Assembly (NCBI RefSeq): GCF_000017505.1
Contig: NC_009675.1
Span: 1,426,001 to 1,490,000 of the forward strand
Source: Anaeromyxobacter sp. Fw109-5
Lineage (GTDB): Bacteria; Myxococcota; Myxococcia; Myxococcales; Anaeromyxobacteraceae
Direction: 5' to 3'
DNA length: 64,000 bases
Each line of letters starts with the position of its first letter. Position 1 is the stretch's first letter. Of the stretch, positions 42,854 through 51,446 are shown in pieces. The notes below the pieces were generated by a model. That model did not search any database and was not told where the DNA came from. It saw only the letters and a program-made list of their open reading frames with translations. The translations under genes and the position numbers were made by a program.

Positions 42854-44197
42854 TCAGGCCGGCGTGCCGCCCGCGGGCTGCGACGCGAGCACGTCGCGCT
42901 GGTGGAGCGGCGCGAGGCGCTGGAGCACCAGGAAGCCGGGGATCGCCAGCGCGATGCAGGAGACGAAGAACAGCGAGTACCCCAGCCGCTCGGCGAGGAA
43001 GCCGCTGGGGATCCCGGAGAGCGTCCGGCCGAAGCCGAAGAGGCTGGAGAGGAGCGCGTACTGCGTGGCGCTGTAGCGCTTGTCGCAGACGCGCAGGATG
43101 AGCGCGAGCAGCGCGGCCGTGCCCATGCCCTGGGAGGCGTACTCGGCGGCGATGCCCACGTAGGTCCAGCCGCGGGCGAGCGCCGAGATGGGCTCGAGGG
43201 TGGCGCAGAGCGCCACGTCGAGCGGCGCCGCGCGAGCGGCGGCGGCGAGCGCGTAGAAGCCGATCGCGCCGGCCTGCGCGACGCCGAACACCCACAGCGC
43301 CCGCCCGAGGCCGAGGCGCGACATGAGCGCGGCGCCGACCCCCGTGCCGGCGATCGTGGCGGCCGTGCCGATCACCTTCACGGCGAGCCCGATCTCGGCG
43401 TTCGAGAAGCACATGTCCTTCAGGAACGGGTTCACCATCGTGCCCGCGGCGTTGTCGCCGAACTTGTAGAGCACGAGGAAGGCGGCCACCGTGAGGGCCT
43501 GCGGACGGCCGAAGTAGGTCCGGAACGGCTCGACGACCGCGGCCGCGAGCGAGCGCGGCGCCGAGGCCGGCCGCGCGGGGGGATCGGCCCACAGCGTCAG
43601 GCCGATCGACGCGAGGAACAGGACGCCCAGCAGGGCGAACACGGCCGGCCAGGGCAGCCACTGCGCCGAGAAGATCGCGAGCGCCCCCGCGATCAGCATC
43701 CCGATGCGGTACCACATGACCCGCAGGCCGCTCGCCGGGCCCTGCTCCTCCGGCTCGAGCACCTCGACCGAGTACGCGTCCAGCGCGATGTCCTGGGTCG
43801 CCGAGGCGAGGGTGATGAAGAGCGCGATGGCGCCGAGCGTCGCCGCGGCGCTCGCGGCGAGCGCCATCCGGCCGGTGGCCGCATCGCGCTCCAGGGCGAA
43901 GCCCGCGTAGGCCGCGAAGGCGAAGAAGCCGAGGGCGAGCGCGATCTGGGCCACGACGATCCAGCTGCGGCGGCGATCCGGCCGCGGCAGCGCGTAGCGG
44001 TCCACGAGCGGCGCCCACAGGAACTTGAGGCTCCAGGGGAGCGACACGGCCGAGAGGATGCCGATGGTCTTCAGGTCGACGCCGGCGCTCCGGAGGAAGA
44101 TCTGGAACGTGTTGAAGACGAACCCGAGCGGCATGCCCGAGGCGAGCATGAGGACGCCGAGCACCTGGACGCGCTTCGACTTGAGGACGTTGGCCAA
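42854..44197 (-). CDS. AmpG-like major facilitator permease
   Basis: The 447-residue protein has 12 predicted helices. The N-terminal part (MPLGFVFNTFQIFLRSAGVDLKTIGILS, WAPLVDRYA) and ATQDIALDAYSVEVLEPEEQG are strongly reminiscent of AmpG, which imports anhydro-muropeptides for cell-wall recycling. Related acetyl-CoA transporters cannot be excluded. The satellite tract starts 54 bp upstream of its start codon. Confidence 0.88.
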   Translation of the reverse strand: MANVLKSKRVQVLGVLMLASGMPLGFVFNTFQIFLRSAGVDLKTIGILSAVSLPWSLKFLWAPLVDRYALPRPDRRRSWIVVAQIALALGFFAFAAYAGFALERDAATGRMALAASAAATLGAIALFITLASATQDIALDAYSVEVLEPEEQGPASGLRVMWYRIGMLIAGALAIFSAQWLPWPAVFALLGVLFLASIGLTLWADPPARPASAPRSLAAAVVEPFRTYFGRPQALTVAAFLVLYKFGDNAAGTMVNPFLKDMCFSNAEIGLAVKVIGTAATIAGTGVGAALMSRLGLGRALWVFGVAQAGAIGFYALAAAARAAPLDVALCATLEPISALARGWTYVGIAAEYASQGMGTAALLALILRVCDKRYSATQYALLSSLFGFGRTLSGIPSGFLAERLGYSLFFVSCIALAIPGFLVLQRLAPLHQRDVLASQPAGGTPA

Positions 44198-44250
44198 GGC
44201 CCGACGAGACTAGACGCGGGCAGGCCGCGGCACAAGCCGCCGGTCGGCGC

Positions 44251-44442
44251 TCGAAAGGTCGCGGGCCGGGAGGTAGCGCGGGGTCGCGGGCGGGGTCGCG
44301 GTCGCGGTCGGGGTCGGGGTCGCGGGGTCGGGGTCGGGGTAGCGGGCGCGGGCGCGGTCGCGGTCGGGGTCGGGGTCGCGGTCGGGGTCGCGGGCGCGGT
44401 CGGGGTCGGGTGTGTAGGATCGAAAGGTCGGGGTCGCGGTCT
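44251..44442. repeat. Satellite tract 1 (GGTCGC/GGTCGG)n
   Basis: The tract opens with TCGAAAGGTCGCGGG and consists of imperfect 6- and 12-bp units of GGTCGC and GGTCGG. A second opening, TGTGTAGGATCGAAAGGTCG (44411-44430), is embedded near its right end. That 20-mer recurs exactly at 47958-47977, at the right end of the IS4-like unit. Confidence 0.85.
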
Positions 44443-44444
44443 CT

Positions 44445-46309
44445 TCATTCGTCACATCCCACGGCGACAGCACGCGCATTCGGGCAGGTCGTGTGCCGTC
44501 GCCCGTACGCAGACGGGGCTCGGGCATCGAGGGGAGAAGCGCTCAGTTCTCGGCGCGCCTCGCGCATCGCACGGGCGGGTCTTCGTCGCCGTCGACGCGA
44601 GGACTGGGGAGCGGGCGGAGCAGGTCCGAGGAAGGTCGCGCAACCGTCTAGCGGCATTCACTAATAGTACCTGCTATCTCCAGCGACAGCGCTTGCGGGC
44701 CACTCGAGTCCCAGTTGCGGTGGGTGAACGTTGCCCTCTTGACGAGGTTCGAGGCGAAACGCGCTTCGACGTCCGCGGTACGTCGAGAGCACGTACCTCG
44801 CGAGCGCAGGCAGGCCGCGCCGTGCGCGTCCGGCGCGCCGCGTGGACGGCGAAGGGGCGGGGCCGGAAAACGGCGCAGGCGCGATCCTGGTGCGTCTCGG
44901 GGGGTGCGGAAATCGCGTGTTACGAAGGGTGCACAGGAGGTGCACCATGCCCGCGATCGCCCCTTCCGCCCTCGACTCGACCCTGCTCGCCCAGCGCCTG
45001 CGCGAGCTCGCCGGCGAGGAGCGCGACGTCCAGGTCGAGTTCCTCCTCCACCTCGAGGAGTTCGATCGCCGCCGCGCCTACGTGGAGGCCGGCATCCCTC
45101 GCTCTGGGCGTATTGCCTGGAGGTGCTCCACCTGCGCGAGGGCGCGGCCGGGCGACGAATCCAGGCGATGCGGGTGCTGCGCCGGTTCCCCAGCCTCGAG
45201 GACGCCCTGCGCAATGGCCGCCTTTGCTTGTCCACCGTCCAGCTGCTCGGCCAGGTGCTGACCGAGGAGAACCTGCCCGACCTCGTCGCCCGGGCCGCGT
45301 ACCGCACCAAGGCGGAGGTGGATCACCTCGTCGCCTCGCTCCAGGCGCGCACCGCTCAGCGGGCGGGCCTGCGCAAGCTGCCCGACCGCGCCTCAGCCGC
45401 GAGCGCCCTGGCGCTGCCGCTGGCGGCAGTGGATGACGGACCTGCCGAGCCGCAGGAGGCGATCCCCGCGCCGCCGGCGGCTGCTGGTGGGTCGCCGGCC
45501 ACGGTTTCCGCCCCACTCGACCCGCCTCGCCCGAAGGCGCGGGCGGAGACCCGTGCGGTGAGCGAGAGCGGCTGGTCGCTGCGGGTCACCATCGACGCGT
45601 CCTGCAAGGAGGACCTCGAGACGCTCACCGCGCTGCTCTCGCACAAGTTCCCGGACGGCGATCTCGCGGCGGTGCTCCGCGAGGCCATCCGCTGCGCCAT
45701 CGAGACGCACGGCAAGCGCAAGGGCGCGGTCGCGCCGCAGCTGCAGCGTCAGCGGAAGGCGGACCGGGACCCACGGCCCTCTGCCGAGCCCGCCGCGCCC
45801 ACGAGCACGATCCCGGCGGCAGTGCGGCGCGAGGTCTGGAAGCGCGACGGTGGACGCTGCGCCTGGGTCGCTCCGGACGGGCGGCGCTGCGACAGCCGCT
45901 GGCAGCTGGAGCTCGACCACATCCAGCCGCTCGCTCTGGGGGGTCTCTCGACGCTCGAGAATCTCCGGGTCGCCTGCAGGTCGCACAACCTGTTGCACGC
46001 CGAACAGACCTACGGGCGCGAGCACATGGACCGCTTCCGGCGTGAGAGCGTCTCCGAGCGGACGGGGCATGCCGGCACCGCGCCAGCTGCCATTCAGCAG
46101 GGCTTGTGGGCAACGTGACCGCGGTCGGCGGAACGGGAGCAAAGCCGACCGCAGCGCCTTCCGGCGACGCGGCGGACGCGCGGCGACGCCGCCCCTCCGG
46201 CCCTCGTAGGCCGCTTTCCCTCGCTCGTACTGCTGCCTCGTGCGTGCCCACCGCGGGCGCGCGGTCGGCACCTCGTCCCGAGTCCAGCGCGAGCCGATGT
46301 GACGAATGA
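44445..46309. mobile_element. 1.9-kb unit with perfect 14-bp inverted repeats carrying an HNH endonuclease gene
   Basis: The left end TCATTCGTCACATC (44445-44458) and right end GATGTGACGAATGA (46296-46309) are exact reverse complements. Satellite tracts lie directly outside both ends. The only recognisable gene inside is the frameshifted HNH gene; no transposase is present, so the unit would be non-autonomous. The 490 bp left of the gene and 175 bp right of it hold nothing I can identify. Confidence 0.65.
44947..46118 (+). pseudogene. HNH endonuclease gene with a -1 frameshift
   Basis: The start at ATG 44947 is supported by AGGAGGTG four bases upstream. The first 50 residues (LDSTLLAQRLRELAGEERDV, HLEEFDRRRAYVEAGI) are read in one frame and the rest (SLWAYCLEVLHLREGAAG onward) in another. 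The shift lies at about 45093-45096, where GGC-AT-CCC appears to lack one base of a Tyr codon. The C-terminal HNH domain is intact: RREVWKRDGGRCAW, a second Cys, LELDHIQPLALGG and NLRVACRSHN. Unless it is a sequencing error or recoding, the gene is inactive. The family recurs in Anaeromyxobacter as far as I recall. Confidence 0.8.
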
Positions 46310-46311
46310 CA

Positions 46312-46460
46312 AGGTCGCGGTCGCGGTCGGGGTCGCGGTCGGGGTCGCGGTCGGGGTCGCGGTCGGGGTCGCGGTCGGGGTCGCGGTCGGGGTCGCGGTC
46401 GGGGTCGCGGTCGGGGTCGCGGTCGGGGTCGCGGTCGGGGTCGCGGTCGGGGTCGCGGTC
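46312..46460. repeat. Satellite tract 2, about twelve copies of a 12-bp unit
   Basis: After AAGGTCGC the sequence becomes a nearly perfect tandem array of GGTCGCGGTCGG. It starts just outside the right inverted repeat of the HNH unit and stops at the CTGACT end of the IS4-like unit. It has no spacers, so it is not a CRISPR array. Both strands are open in several frames because the unit length is a multiple of three. Confidence 0.92.
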
Positions 46461-47977
46461 TGACTATTGATCACATCTCGCCGCGCGCCGTTTCGAGGGC
46501 GAGGAAGTAGCCCTCCTCGATGCTGAGCAGCTTCTCGAAACCTCGCCCGAGCACCTGCCAGCCCGGGTCGCCGTTCGAGACGAGGTGTCCGCCCAAGGCG
46601 GCGACGGCGAGCATCGCCTCTCGCACGGTGAGCGACTCGGGGAGCTCCCGTTTCCGTCGCTTCTTGTAGGCGAACCGCAGGCATTTCACTTGGACGGAAG
46701 TGAGCGCCGTCGCGGCAGGGGCGTCGCTTGCATCTCGCGCCAGCGTTCGCAACGCCAGCAGTCGCCAGGCAACCGAGGCGAGGACTGCCAGCGCATTCAG
46801 GAGCGCAGCGCCGGACTCGAGTTGACGCTTCTCGATGCTGCAACCGGTCTTGAGCGACTTGAAGAACTCCTCGATCACCCAACGAGCACGGTACGTGTCG
46901 ACCACTGCCAGCACGTCGTCGGTTGTCGCTACACTCTCGTTCGTCCAGAGCCACCACTCGACGGGTTCACTGTTCGGCGGAGTGTCCACCTCCGCCACGT
47001 GAACGAGATTCAAGGTGAGCTGCGCATGGGGACTGCGGTTGGACGTGACGGGGCGCGGGATGGTGACCTGCCCGGCGCTGACCTGGAGCTTCGCGACGCG
47101 GCTGATACGAGCCGGATGGCGCTTGCGGGTTGACGGCATCTGCTGCCGCCGACGGGTCGCGAGTGGCACCTCTCTCTCCGCAAGAACCGGGGCGTCTCGC
47201 ATCGCGGACGTCACGGTGGTGTGTTCACCGTCGGTGTCTTGATTCGGCGGACGTGGAAGCCGTCGATCCGTCGCCAGCCGAACCACGAAGCGCGCCTCGG
47301 CGGCAACCATGTGCGAGAACAGGGCGTAGTTGTCGCCCTCGCGATCCATGACATGCACCGCGGACGCCTTTCCTGCGAGCGCGGCATTCGTCTCGTCGAA
47401 CAGCGCCCTCCATCGAAGGGACGAGTTGTCCGGATTTTCCTGGTTCTTCCCGTGCTTGAGCCGCTTCGCCTTCTCGGTGCGCGAGAGGGTGTGGAGACCG
47501 AGGACGCCGAGCGGCAGGCGACTGCCGTCGGCGGCGACGGCCAGCGCGAAGTGGCCGAAGAATCCGTAGCTCCGGCCACGGCCCACGCGGCCGAGGCCCT
47601 TCCGGGGGAACAGGCCGAAGTTGAACTGGCTCGTGTCGTGGACGACGAAAACCCGCCGGAGAACGGCAGCGCGTTCGATGGTGCGGCGGACGTGCGGCCC
47701 GAGGCACCGCTCGGGCGTGACCTTCGGATTGTTGAAGAAGCGGTAGGTGCCCTCGAGCGCCGCGTCGTCCGCCGCCGCCTCGGGAAAGCTGCTCGATGGG
47801 TCCGCCGCCAGCGAGGTCGCAATCGCCGAAAGGCGCCTCGTCAGCCGTTCGTCATTGAAGTCCGCGGCGCGGAGCTCGTCGCGCAGAAAATCAGCCCGTC
47901 CAATGTCGTGGCGAGTCACCCCACCCGTAGATCACGGGGCCGACCGCCCCGGCAAGATGTGTAGGATCGAAAGGTCG
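46460..47977. mobile_element. IS4-family (Tn5/IS50-like) insertion element
   Basis: One transposase gene fills the unit. The left end CTGACTATTGATCACATCT resembles IS50-type ends that begin CTGACT. The right end read inward is TTTCGATCCTACACATCTTG. The ends share GATC, then ACATCT and GCCG, with a 4-bp difference in spacing, so the inverted repeats are imperfect and the exact right boundary is uncertain. The element is embedded in satellite sequence, so a target duplication cannot be read. Confidence 0.7.
46471..47919 (-). CDS. IS4-family Tn5-like transposase
   Basis: The 482-residue protein has the Tn5-type N-terminal DNA-binding region (residues 10-80: LRAADFNDERLTRRLSAIA, then ALEGTYRFFNNPKVTPE). 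The catalytic triad can be placed at Asp in VVHDTSQFNF, Asp in HVMDREGDNY, and Glu in YRARWVIEEFFKSLKTG, which is the Y-R-E-K signature of the family. The frame is intact from end to end and its stop lies within the left terminal sequence. It appears potentially functional. Confidence 0.93.
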   Translation of the reverse strand: MTRHDIGRADFLRDELRAADFNDERLTRRLSAIATSLAADPSSSFPEAAADDAALEGTYRFFNNPKVTPERCLGPHVRRTIERAAVLRRVFVVHDTSQFNFGLFPRKGLGRVGRGRSYGFFGHFALAVAADGSRLPLGVLGLHTLSRTEKAKRLKHGKNQENPDNSSLRWRALFDETNAALAGKASAVHVMDREGDNYALFSHMVAAEARFVVRLATDRRLPRPPNQDTDGEHTTVTSAMRDAPVLAEREVPLATRRRQQMPSTRKRHPARISRVAKLQVSAGQVTIPRPVTSNRSPHAQLTLNLVHVAEVDTPPNSEPVEWWLWTNESVATTDDVLAVVDTYRARWVIEEFFKSLKTGCSIEKRQLESGAALLNALAVLASVAWRLLALRTLARDASDAPAATALTSVQVKCLRFAYKKRRKRELPESLTVREAMLAVAALGGHLVSNGDPGWQVLGRGFEKLLSIEEGYFLALETARGEM

Positions 47978-48001
47978 CGGTCGGGGTCGCCGTCGCGGTC
48001 C
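47969..48001. repeat. Satellite tract 3, short
   Basis: TCGAAAGGTCGCGGTCGGGG and two further GTCGC units follow the right end of the IS4-like unit. It is the shortest of the three tracts and starts with the same TCGAAAGGTCG opening as tract 1. Confidence 0.75.
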
Positions 48002-48043
48002 TTCGACGTCGCGCCGTGGCTGCCGCCGCGTCGCGCAGCCTGT

Positions 48044-48085
48044 CCTGAGCGTAGCGGCCGGAGGCCGCGGAGCGAAGCGCTCAGG
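48044..48085. repeat. REP-like palindromic element
   Basis: CCTGAGCG (48044-48051) pairs with CGCTCAGG (48078-48085) and encloses a second hairpin GCGGCC-GGA-GGCCGC. The core matches the element inside nuoG at 36591-36632. It lies between the IS4-like unit and polX. Confidence 0.75.
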
Positions 48086-48142
48086 GTGGCCGGCCTCAGG
48101 AGATCCGGCGGTCGAGCTCGAGGTCGCGGCTGCCGTCCGCGC

Positions 48143-49912
48143 TCACCCGACCGGGCGCACCGCGCGCCGGAACTCCTCGGCGCCGAGGGTGTTCAGCACC
48201 TGCCGCCGGCGCACCCAGCCGCGCCGCGCCACGGTCACGGCGTTGCGCAGGTAGCCGAGATCTCGCACCGAGTGCGCGTCCACCGAGAGGACCACGCCGA
48301 TGCCGCGCGAGGTCGCCGCCCGAAGCCAGCGCGGCTCGAGCTCCAGGCGGCGGGGATCCCCGTTCACCTCCACCGCGCCGCGCGAGGCGGCGAGCGCGTC
48401 GAGGACCTCCTCCACGCGGCAGGCGAACGACGGCCGGTCCAGCAGGAGGCGCCCCAGCGCGTGGCCCCAGATCTTGAACACCGGCAACGACATGCAGCGC
48501 ACCAGCCGCCGCGTCATCGCGTCCTCGTCCATCTTCATGCGCGAATGGACGCTCGCGACGACCACGTCCAGCTGCTCGAGCACGCGATCCGGGAAGTCGA
48601 GCGCGCCGTCCTCCAGGATGTCCGACTCGGTGCCGCGCAGAAGCCGCACGTTCACCTTCTCCTGGACGCGCGCGATCTCGTCCCACTGCCGCCGGAGCCG
48701 CTCCACGTCGAGCCCGCCCGCGTAGGAGGCGGTGACCGAGTGGTCGGTGACGGTCAGGTACTCCACCCCGAGCGCCTCGGCGGCGCGCGCCATCTCCTCG
48801 AGCGACGCGCGCCCGTCCGACCAGTTCGTGTGGCAGTGCACGAGGCCGCGCACGTCCTCGAGCCGGACCAGGTCCTCCGGCAGGGTGCCCGCGCGCGCCG
48901 CCTCGAGCTCGCCCGTGTCCTCCCGCAGCTCCGGCGGGATGAACGGCAGCCCCAGGGCGGAGTACAGCGCGGCCTCGCTCTCGATCGGGACCTTCGCGGC
49001 GGGATCGGGGGCGATCTCCTCGCTCCCCGCGTCCCGCACGCCGGCCGGCAGCCGGTGCAGGCCCCACTCGCTCAGCGTGAACCCGCGCTCCCGCGCGAGC
49101 CCACGCAGCTTCACGTGGTGGGCCTTCGAGCCGGTGAAGTGGTGGAGCAGGGTGGGGAAGTCCTCGGGCGGCACCACGCGGAGGTCCACCTGCAGGCCGG
49201 AGGCGAGCTCGACGCTGGTCTTGGTGCCGCCCCTCGCGAGCGTGCGCGCCACGAGGGGATGGCCGACGAGGCGCACGGAGAGCGCGCCAGGGTCGCGGGA
49301 GGCGGCGACGACGTCGAGATCCGCGACGGTCTCCTTCCCGCGCCGGGTCGACCCCGCTACGGCGACGTCGAGCGCGGCCGGCTCGCCGCGCAGGTGCGCC
49401 ACGATCCCTTCGCCCACGGCGAGGGCGTCCGCGAGCAGCACGCGCCGCTCGGTGGCGCGCTCGCGCATGCGACGCAGGCCGTCCAGGATCCGCTCCTCGG
49501 TCTTGGCGCCGAAGCCCTTCACGCCGCGGACGCGCCCCGCGCGGCAGGCGGCCTCGAGCTCGGAGACGGTCCCCACCCCGAGCGCCGCGTGAAGGGCCGC
49601 GATCTTCCGCGGGCCGAGATCCGGCACCTGGAGCAGCTCGAGGATGCCGGGCGGGTGCTTCGCGCGCAGGCGGTCGAGCAGCGCGAGCGTGCCGGTGCGG
49701 TGCAGCTCGGCGATCTTCTTCGCGAGCGCCTCGCCGATGCCGGGCACCTCGGTGAGGCGCCCCGACTCGACCCGGGCGGCGAGGTCCTCGACCGCCTCGA
49801 CGGCCCGCGCCCCGTTCTCGTACGCCCGTACCTTGAACGGGTTCTCACCCTCCAGCTCGAGGAACGTCCCGAGCTCGCGCAGCGCCCGCGCGACGGCAAA
49901 CTTGTCGAGCAT
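48143..49912 (-). CDS. polX: Family X DNA polymerase with PHP domain
   Basis: The 589-residue protein has an N-terminal HhH region (VPGIGEALAKKIAELH, VPDLGPRKIAALH), the polymerase palm with GSTRRGKETVADLD (Asp pair for metal) and VDLRVV, and a C-terminal PHP domain (about 350-580) with HCHTNWSDG, TVTDHS and SVDAHS. Bacterial PolX fills gaps in base-excision repair and the PHP domain gives 3'-5' exonuclease activity. The length is standard. Confidence 0.96.
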   Translation of the reverse strand: MLDKFAVARALRELGTFLELEGENPFKVRAYENGARAVEAVEDLAARVESGRLTEVPGIGEALAKKIAELHRTGTLALLDRLRAKHPPGILELLQVPDLGPRKIAALHAALGVGTVSELEAACRAGRVRGVKGFGAKTEERILDGLRRMRERATERRVLLADALAVGEGIVAHLRGEPAALDVAVAGSTRRGKETVADLDVVAASRDPGALSVRLVGHPLVARTLARGGTKTSVELASGLQVDLRVVPPEDFPTLLHHFTGSKAHHVKLRGLARERGFTLSEWGLHRLPAGVRDAGSEEIAPDPAAKVPIESEAALYSALGLPFIPPELREDTGELEAARAGTLPEDLVRLEDVRGLVHCHTNWSDGRASLEEMARAAEALGVEYLTVTDHSVTASYAGGLDVERLRRQWDEIARVQEKVNVRLLRGTESDILEDGALDFPDRVLEQLDVVVASVHSRMKMDEDAMTRRLVRCMSLPVFKIWGHALGRLLLDRPSFACRVEEVLDALAASRGAVEVNGDPRRLELEPRWLRAATSRGIGVVLSVDAHSVRDLGYLRNAVTVARRGWVRRRQVLNTLGAEEFRRAVRPVG

Positions 49913-49942
49913 CGGCCGCTATATATAGAGGGCGACCCCGCC

Positions 49943-50554
49943 ATGCCGCCTCCCCGCGTCGTCACCGTCCTCGTCGCTGCGCTCGCCGTCACGGTGGGTG
50001 GCTGCCGTGGCGCGCACGGCCGCGCCGCCGCGCAGCCGCCGCGGGAGGTGCTCGTCGAGGTGCTGCCGCGGACGGCGCGGGTGGAGCTGGACGGGCGCCC
50101 CCTCGCGCCGGGCGACGGCGCGATCGCCGCCCCCGCGGCGGAGGAGGAGCACGTGCTGCGCGTCTCGGCCGACGGCTTCGAGCCGGAGGAGCGGGTCCTC
50201 CCGGCCGAGAGCCTGGACGGCGCGCGAATCGCGACGGCGCTCCGGCCGAGCGGCTTCGACGCGGCGGGCGCGATCGACTACGACGACGCGGCGGGGCTCG
50301 CGATCGCCGCGACCTGGCTCGCGGAGGCCGGCGAGCCTCGCGACGCGATCGACTATGCGGAGCGCGCCATCGCGGTGGACCCGGGCGTCGCCCTCGCCCA
50401 CCGCGCGCTGGGCGACGCGCGCGCGCGGGAGGGTGATCGCGCCGCCGCGATCGCCGCCTGGGCGGAGTACCTGCGGCGCGCGCCGGAAGCGCCGGACGCG
50501 GCGGCGGTGGAGCGGCGGATGGAGGCGGCGCGCGGCGACGTGCAGCTCCGCTAG
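49943..50554 (+). CDS. Lipoprotein with PEGA-like and TPR-like regions
   Basis: The ATG at 49943 opens a 203-residue protein with a lipobox ending at Cys21 (VTVGGC), so it should be lipid-anchored. Residues 40-90 resemble a PEGA domain (VLVEVLPRTARVELDGRPL, HVLRVSADGFEPEE). Residues 120-190 look like a TPR pair (GEPRDAIDYAERAIAVDPG). This combination is common in myxobacterial envelope proteins of unknown function. Confidence 0.75.
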   Translation: MPPPRVVTVLVAALAVTVGGCRGAHGRAAAQPPREVLVEVLPRTARVELDGRPLAPGDGAIAAPAAEEEHVLRVSADGFEPEERVLPAESLDGARIATALRPSGFDAAGAIDYDDAAGLAIAATWLAEAGEPRDAIDYAERAIAVDPGVALAHRALGDARAREGDRAAAIAAWAEYLRRAPEAPDAAAVERRMEAARGDVQLR

Positions 50555-50633
50555 GGGCGCGCCGGGCGCCGGGCACGAAACTCTCGAGCCCCGCCTCTCA
50601 CGCGAGGCGGTGGCGATCAGGACGGCGAGGAAC

Positions 50634-51152
50634 ATGGGACACGAGGACCACAGGAGAGAGGCCCCGAGGACGGTGAGGGTCTTCGTCGTGACCGCGTCCG
50701 ACACACGCGGCGAGGCCGAGGACGAGAGCGGCGCGTATCTGAAGACGGTCGTCGCCGCGTCGGGCCACGCCCTCGCCGGATACCGCTTGGTGAAGGACGA
50801 GCCCGCCCTCATCCGGGCGGCGCTCGACGAGGCGGTGCGCGCGGGCGCGGACGCGGTGATCGTGAACGGCGGGACCGGCATCGCCGCACGCGACCGAACC
50901 TACGAGGCCGTGGCGGGCCTGCTCGACAAGCGGCTCGACGGGTTCGGCGAGCTGTTCCGGATGCTCTCGTACGGCGAGATCGGCTCGGCCGCGATGCTGT
51001 CGCGCGCGGTGGCCGGGGTGTGGGGCGGGCGCGCCGTCTTCTCGGTGCCCGGCTCCGGCGCGGCGGTGCGGCTCGCCTGGGAGAAGCTCATCGGGCCCGA
51101 GCTCGGCCACGTGATCCGCGAGCTCCGCAAGGACTCGCCGCGGCCGGCGTGA
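50634..51152 (+). CDS. MoaB/MogA-family molybdopterin protein
   Basis: The 172-residue protein has the MoCF_biosynth fold: VRVFVVTASDTRGEAEDESG, NGGTGIAARDRTYEAV, and SVPGSGAAVRLAWEKLIGPELGH. MogA adenylates molybdopterin before metal insertion; MoaB is the close relative. No other molybdenum-cofactor gene lies nearby. ATG 50634 is preferred; GTG 50610 would add eight residues. Confidence 0.92.
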   Translation: MGHEDHRREAPRTVRVFVVTASDTRGEAEDESGAYLKTVVAASGHALAGYRLVKDEPALIRAALDEAVRAGADAVIVNGGTGIAARDRTYEAVAGLLDKRLDGFGELFRMLSYGEIGSAAMLSRAVAGVWGGRAVFSVPGSGAAVRLAWEKLIGPELGHVIRELRKDSPRPA

Positions 51153-51170
51153 TCACCGGAGGGGAGAGAG

Positions 51171-51446
51171 GTGCCCGTGACCCGCAGGCGCTTCGTGCAG
51201 CCCTCGCTCCCGCTCCCGCTCCCGCTCCCGCTCCCGCTCCCGCTCCTCGCGCTCGCGGCCGCCCGCCGCGCCCGCGCCCAGGGGCGGAGCCCAGGCCGGC
51301 GGCACGTCCTCGTGCGCCCTCGCCGCTTGGCGAGCTCGCCAGCCGAAGCCGGGGCGGTAGGCGCGAGGCAACGGAGCAGGTGGGGTGATATCGGCAAGTG
51401 TGCCGATTTCTCGCACATGCTCACACCTGCTGCTAGCATCGCCGTC
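51171..51446 (+). other. Tat-like signal peptide coding start with (CTCCCG)n microsatellite, probable gene remnant
   Basis: GTG 51171 with a GAGG SD opens VTRRRFVQPS, a twin-arginine-like motif. About six CTCCCG repeats (51208-51245) follow, coding Leu-Pro pairs in the hydrophobic part, then LLALAAARRARAQ. After that the sequence resembles nothing and reads through in frame into the response regulator. I take it as a decayed exported-protein gene, not as an N-terminal extension. The repeat could change length by slippage without changing frame. Confidence 0.4.

Noticed and set aside
46312..46460. CRISPR-like repeat array
   Set aside because: It is a continuous 12-bp tandem repeat without spacers, and no cas gene is present.
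46094..46957. Open frame on the minus strand coding an ATPT-repeat peptide
   Set aside because: It arises only because the satellite unit is a multiple of three; it overlaps the transposase gene and has no start signal.
49998..50633. N-terminal extension of the MoaB/MogA protein
   Set aside because: It overlaps the lipoprotein gene in another frame; the fold begins at VRVFVVTASD close after ATG 50634.
51153..51416. Minus-strand frame with an Arg-Glu dipeptide repeat
   Set aside because: It is the reverse reading of the CTCCCG microsatellite and lacks any other coding sign.
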